The notes beneath the pieces are model-generated. The model saw only the letters and a program-made list of their open reading frames with translations. It ran no database searches and was not told where the DNA came from. Shown piece by piece: positions 63,478 through 64,000 of a stretch of DNA of 64,000 bases. The position numbers and the translations under genes are program-made. Every line of letters begins with the position of its first letter. The stretch's first letter is position 1. The DNA is from Bacillota bacterium (GTDB taxonomy: Bacteria > Planctomycetota > UBA8108 > UBA1146): assembly GCA_003973385.1 (NCBI GenBank), contig QNYK01000079.1:1-64000 (forward strand), in the 5' to 3' direction.

Positions 63478-64000
63478 TCAGGCCAACGGGAGGCGCTGAG
63501 GCGCCTCGACCCACAGATGTTCCCAGATGGCGATGCCCACCAGTGCCAGCAGTCCGGAACAGATATGTGTCAGTTCTGCTGCCGGCAGTCCCCACAGCAG
63601 CATCAGCGGCACGATTCGCCCGACACCGATCGCCCCACCCAGCAGCCACCAACCTCTCGCCCCCAGGGTCATCGATCGCGAGGCGAGACGTGCGGCCTCG
63701 GTCGAGTGCTTGCCGAACACCTCGAGCAAGATGAAGGGCAGTTCGATCAGAAGTGCCATGGCCAGTACACCATGCAAGTCGCTCAGTGCCACGGGACGGA
63801 TCAGCAAGAGCACAGCAGCACCGGCGACCAGTGCCTGGAAGCCGAGGTGAATCGGCGACCATGCCGACTGCCACAGATCGCGGCCCTTCGCCTGACCGAA
63901 CAGCCAGCCGGTATAGACGGCGACAAAGGTGCCACCGAGGCCGCCCAGAGCTAACAACAGCAACCCCACCCACGAATCGGTGGGATTCCCATGCCACCAG
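63478..64000 (-). CDS. NrfD/PsrC-type quinone-interacting membrane subunit, N-terminus missing
   Basis: The frame runs open across the right window edge, leaving about 173 C-terminal residues. It has four or five hydrophobic helices and the NrfD motif TGWLFGQAKGRDLWQS after the first visible helix. NrfD/PsrC proteins bind quinone in the membrane and exchange electrons with a molybdoenzyme and a ferredoxin-like subunit. It lies 8 bp before the molybdoenzyme gene, so the two are one operon. An in-frame GTG at 63969 is within the helix and is not taken as the start. Confidence 0.88.
   Translation of the reverse strand, partial: WWHGNPTDSWVGLLLLALGGLGGTFVAVYTGWLFGQAKGRDLWQSAWSPIHLGFQALVAGAAVLLLIRPVALSDLHGVLAMALLIELPFILLEVFGKHSTEAARLASRSMTLGARGWWLLGGAIGVGRIVPLMLLWGLPAAELTHICSGLLALVGIAIWEHLWVEAPQRLPLA

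Overview
The window looks like a chromosomal segment of a Gram-negative bacterium, most likely a planctomycete. The evidence is indirect: GC-rich coding, lipoproteins and an outer-membrane-barrel-like protein, very large secreted proteins with Ig/FN3-like and PKD repeats, and two secreted proteins with cohesin-like segments plus a dockerin-like tail of the 'RGD..DG..DI.D.I..L.YLF..G' type that is common in Planctomycetota. No 16S rRNA gene or other strong phylogenetic marker is present, so the phylum is an inference. I saw no mobile elements, CRISPR arrays, tRNA or rRNA genes.

Layout. (1) 1-4757, minus: a giant secreted subtilisin-like protease, cut by the left edge, with seven Ig/FN3-like repeats and PKD repeats that are nearly identical at DNA level. 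(2) 5067-11640, plus: two surface lipoproteins (a predicted beta-propeller and a parallel beta-helix) followed by a membrane histidine kinase and an NtrC-type sigma-54 activator in an overlapping gene string. (3) 11916-24361, plus: an eight-gene glycan or glycolipid synthesis and export cluster with three glycosyltransferases, an ABC exporter, two tandem APH-fold phosphotransferases, an AlgE-like barrel with DUF5666-like N-terminal domains, and a second beta-helix lipoprotein paralogous to the one in region 2. (4) 24521-44826, plus: the centrepiece, a 20-kb string of eight genes. It encodes a polyunsaturated fatty acid (PUFA) synthase (pfaD, pfaA, pfaC), followed without a break by oleA, oleB, oleC and oleD, the head-to-head long-chain olefin pathway, and a Sfp-type phosphopantetheinyl transferase. 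All seven junctions are 4-nt stop/start overlaps.

(5) 44813-51179: two cohesin/dockerin-like secreted proteins, an aconitase and a PAC2-family protein. A 335-bp spacer follows, containing a candidate 19-residue small protein behind a perfect Shine-Dalgarno sequence. (6) 51515-60556: mostly housekeeping genes: a UbiA-family prenyltransferase, queG, a CPBP protease, a rhodanese, a methyltransferase, two short-chain dehydrogenases, a CvpA-like protein, a DUF885 peptidase and miaE. (7) 60626-64000, minus: a molybdopterin oxidoreductase downstream of an NrfD/PsrC-type membrane subunit that is cut by the right edge.

How the main system should work. The Sfp-type enzyme activates the three tandem ACPs of PfaA. 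PfaA, PfaC and PfaD build a polyunsaturated acyl chain through the KS, CLF, AT, KR, FabA-like DH and trans-acting ER activities. OleA then condenses two such chains head to head, OleD reduces the beta-keto acid, OleC forms the beta-lactone and OleB decarboxylates it to an internal olefin. The predicted product is a long-chain polyunsaturated hydrocarbon, of the kind represented by hentriacontanonaene in Shewanella. The fusion of both pathways into one translationally coupled operon, with no separate PfaB and no offloading acyltransferase or thioesterase domain, is the most notable feature of the window.
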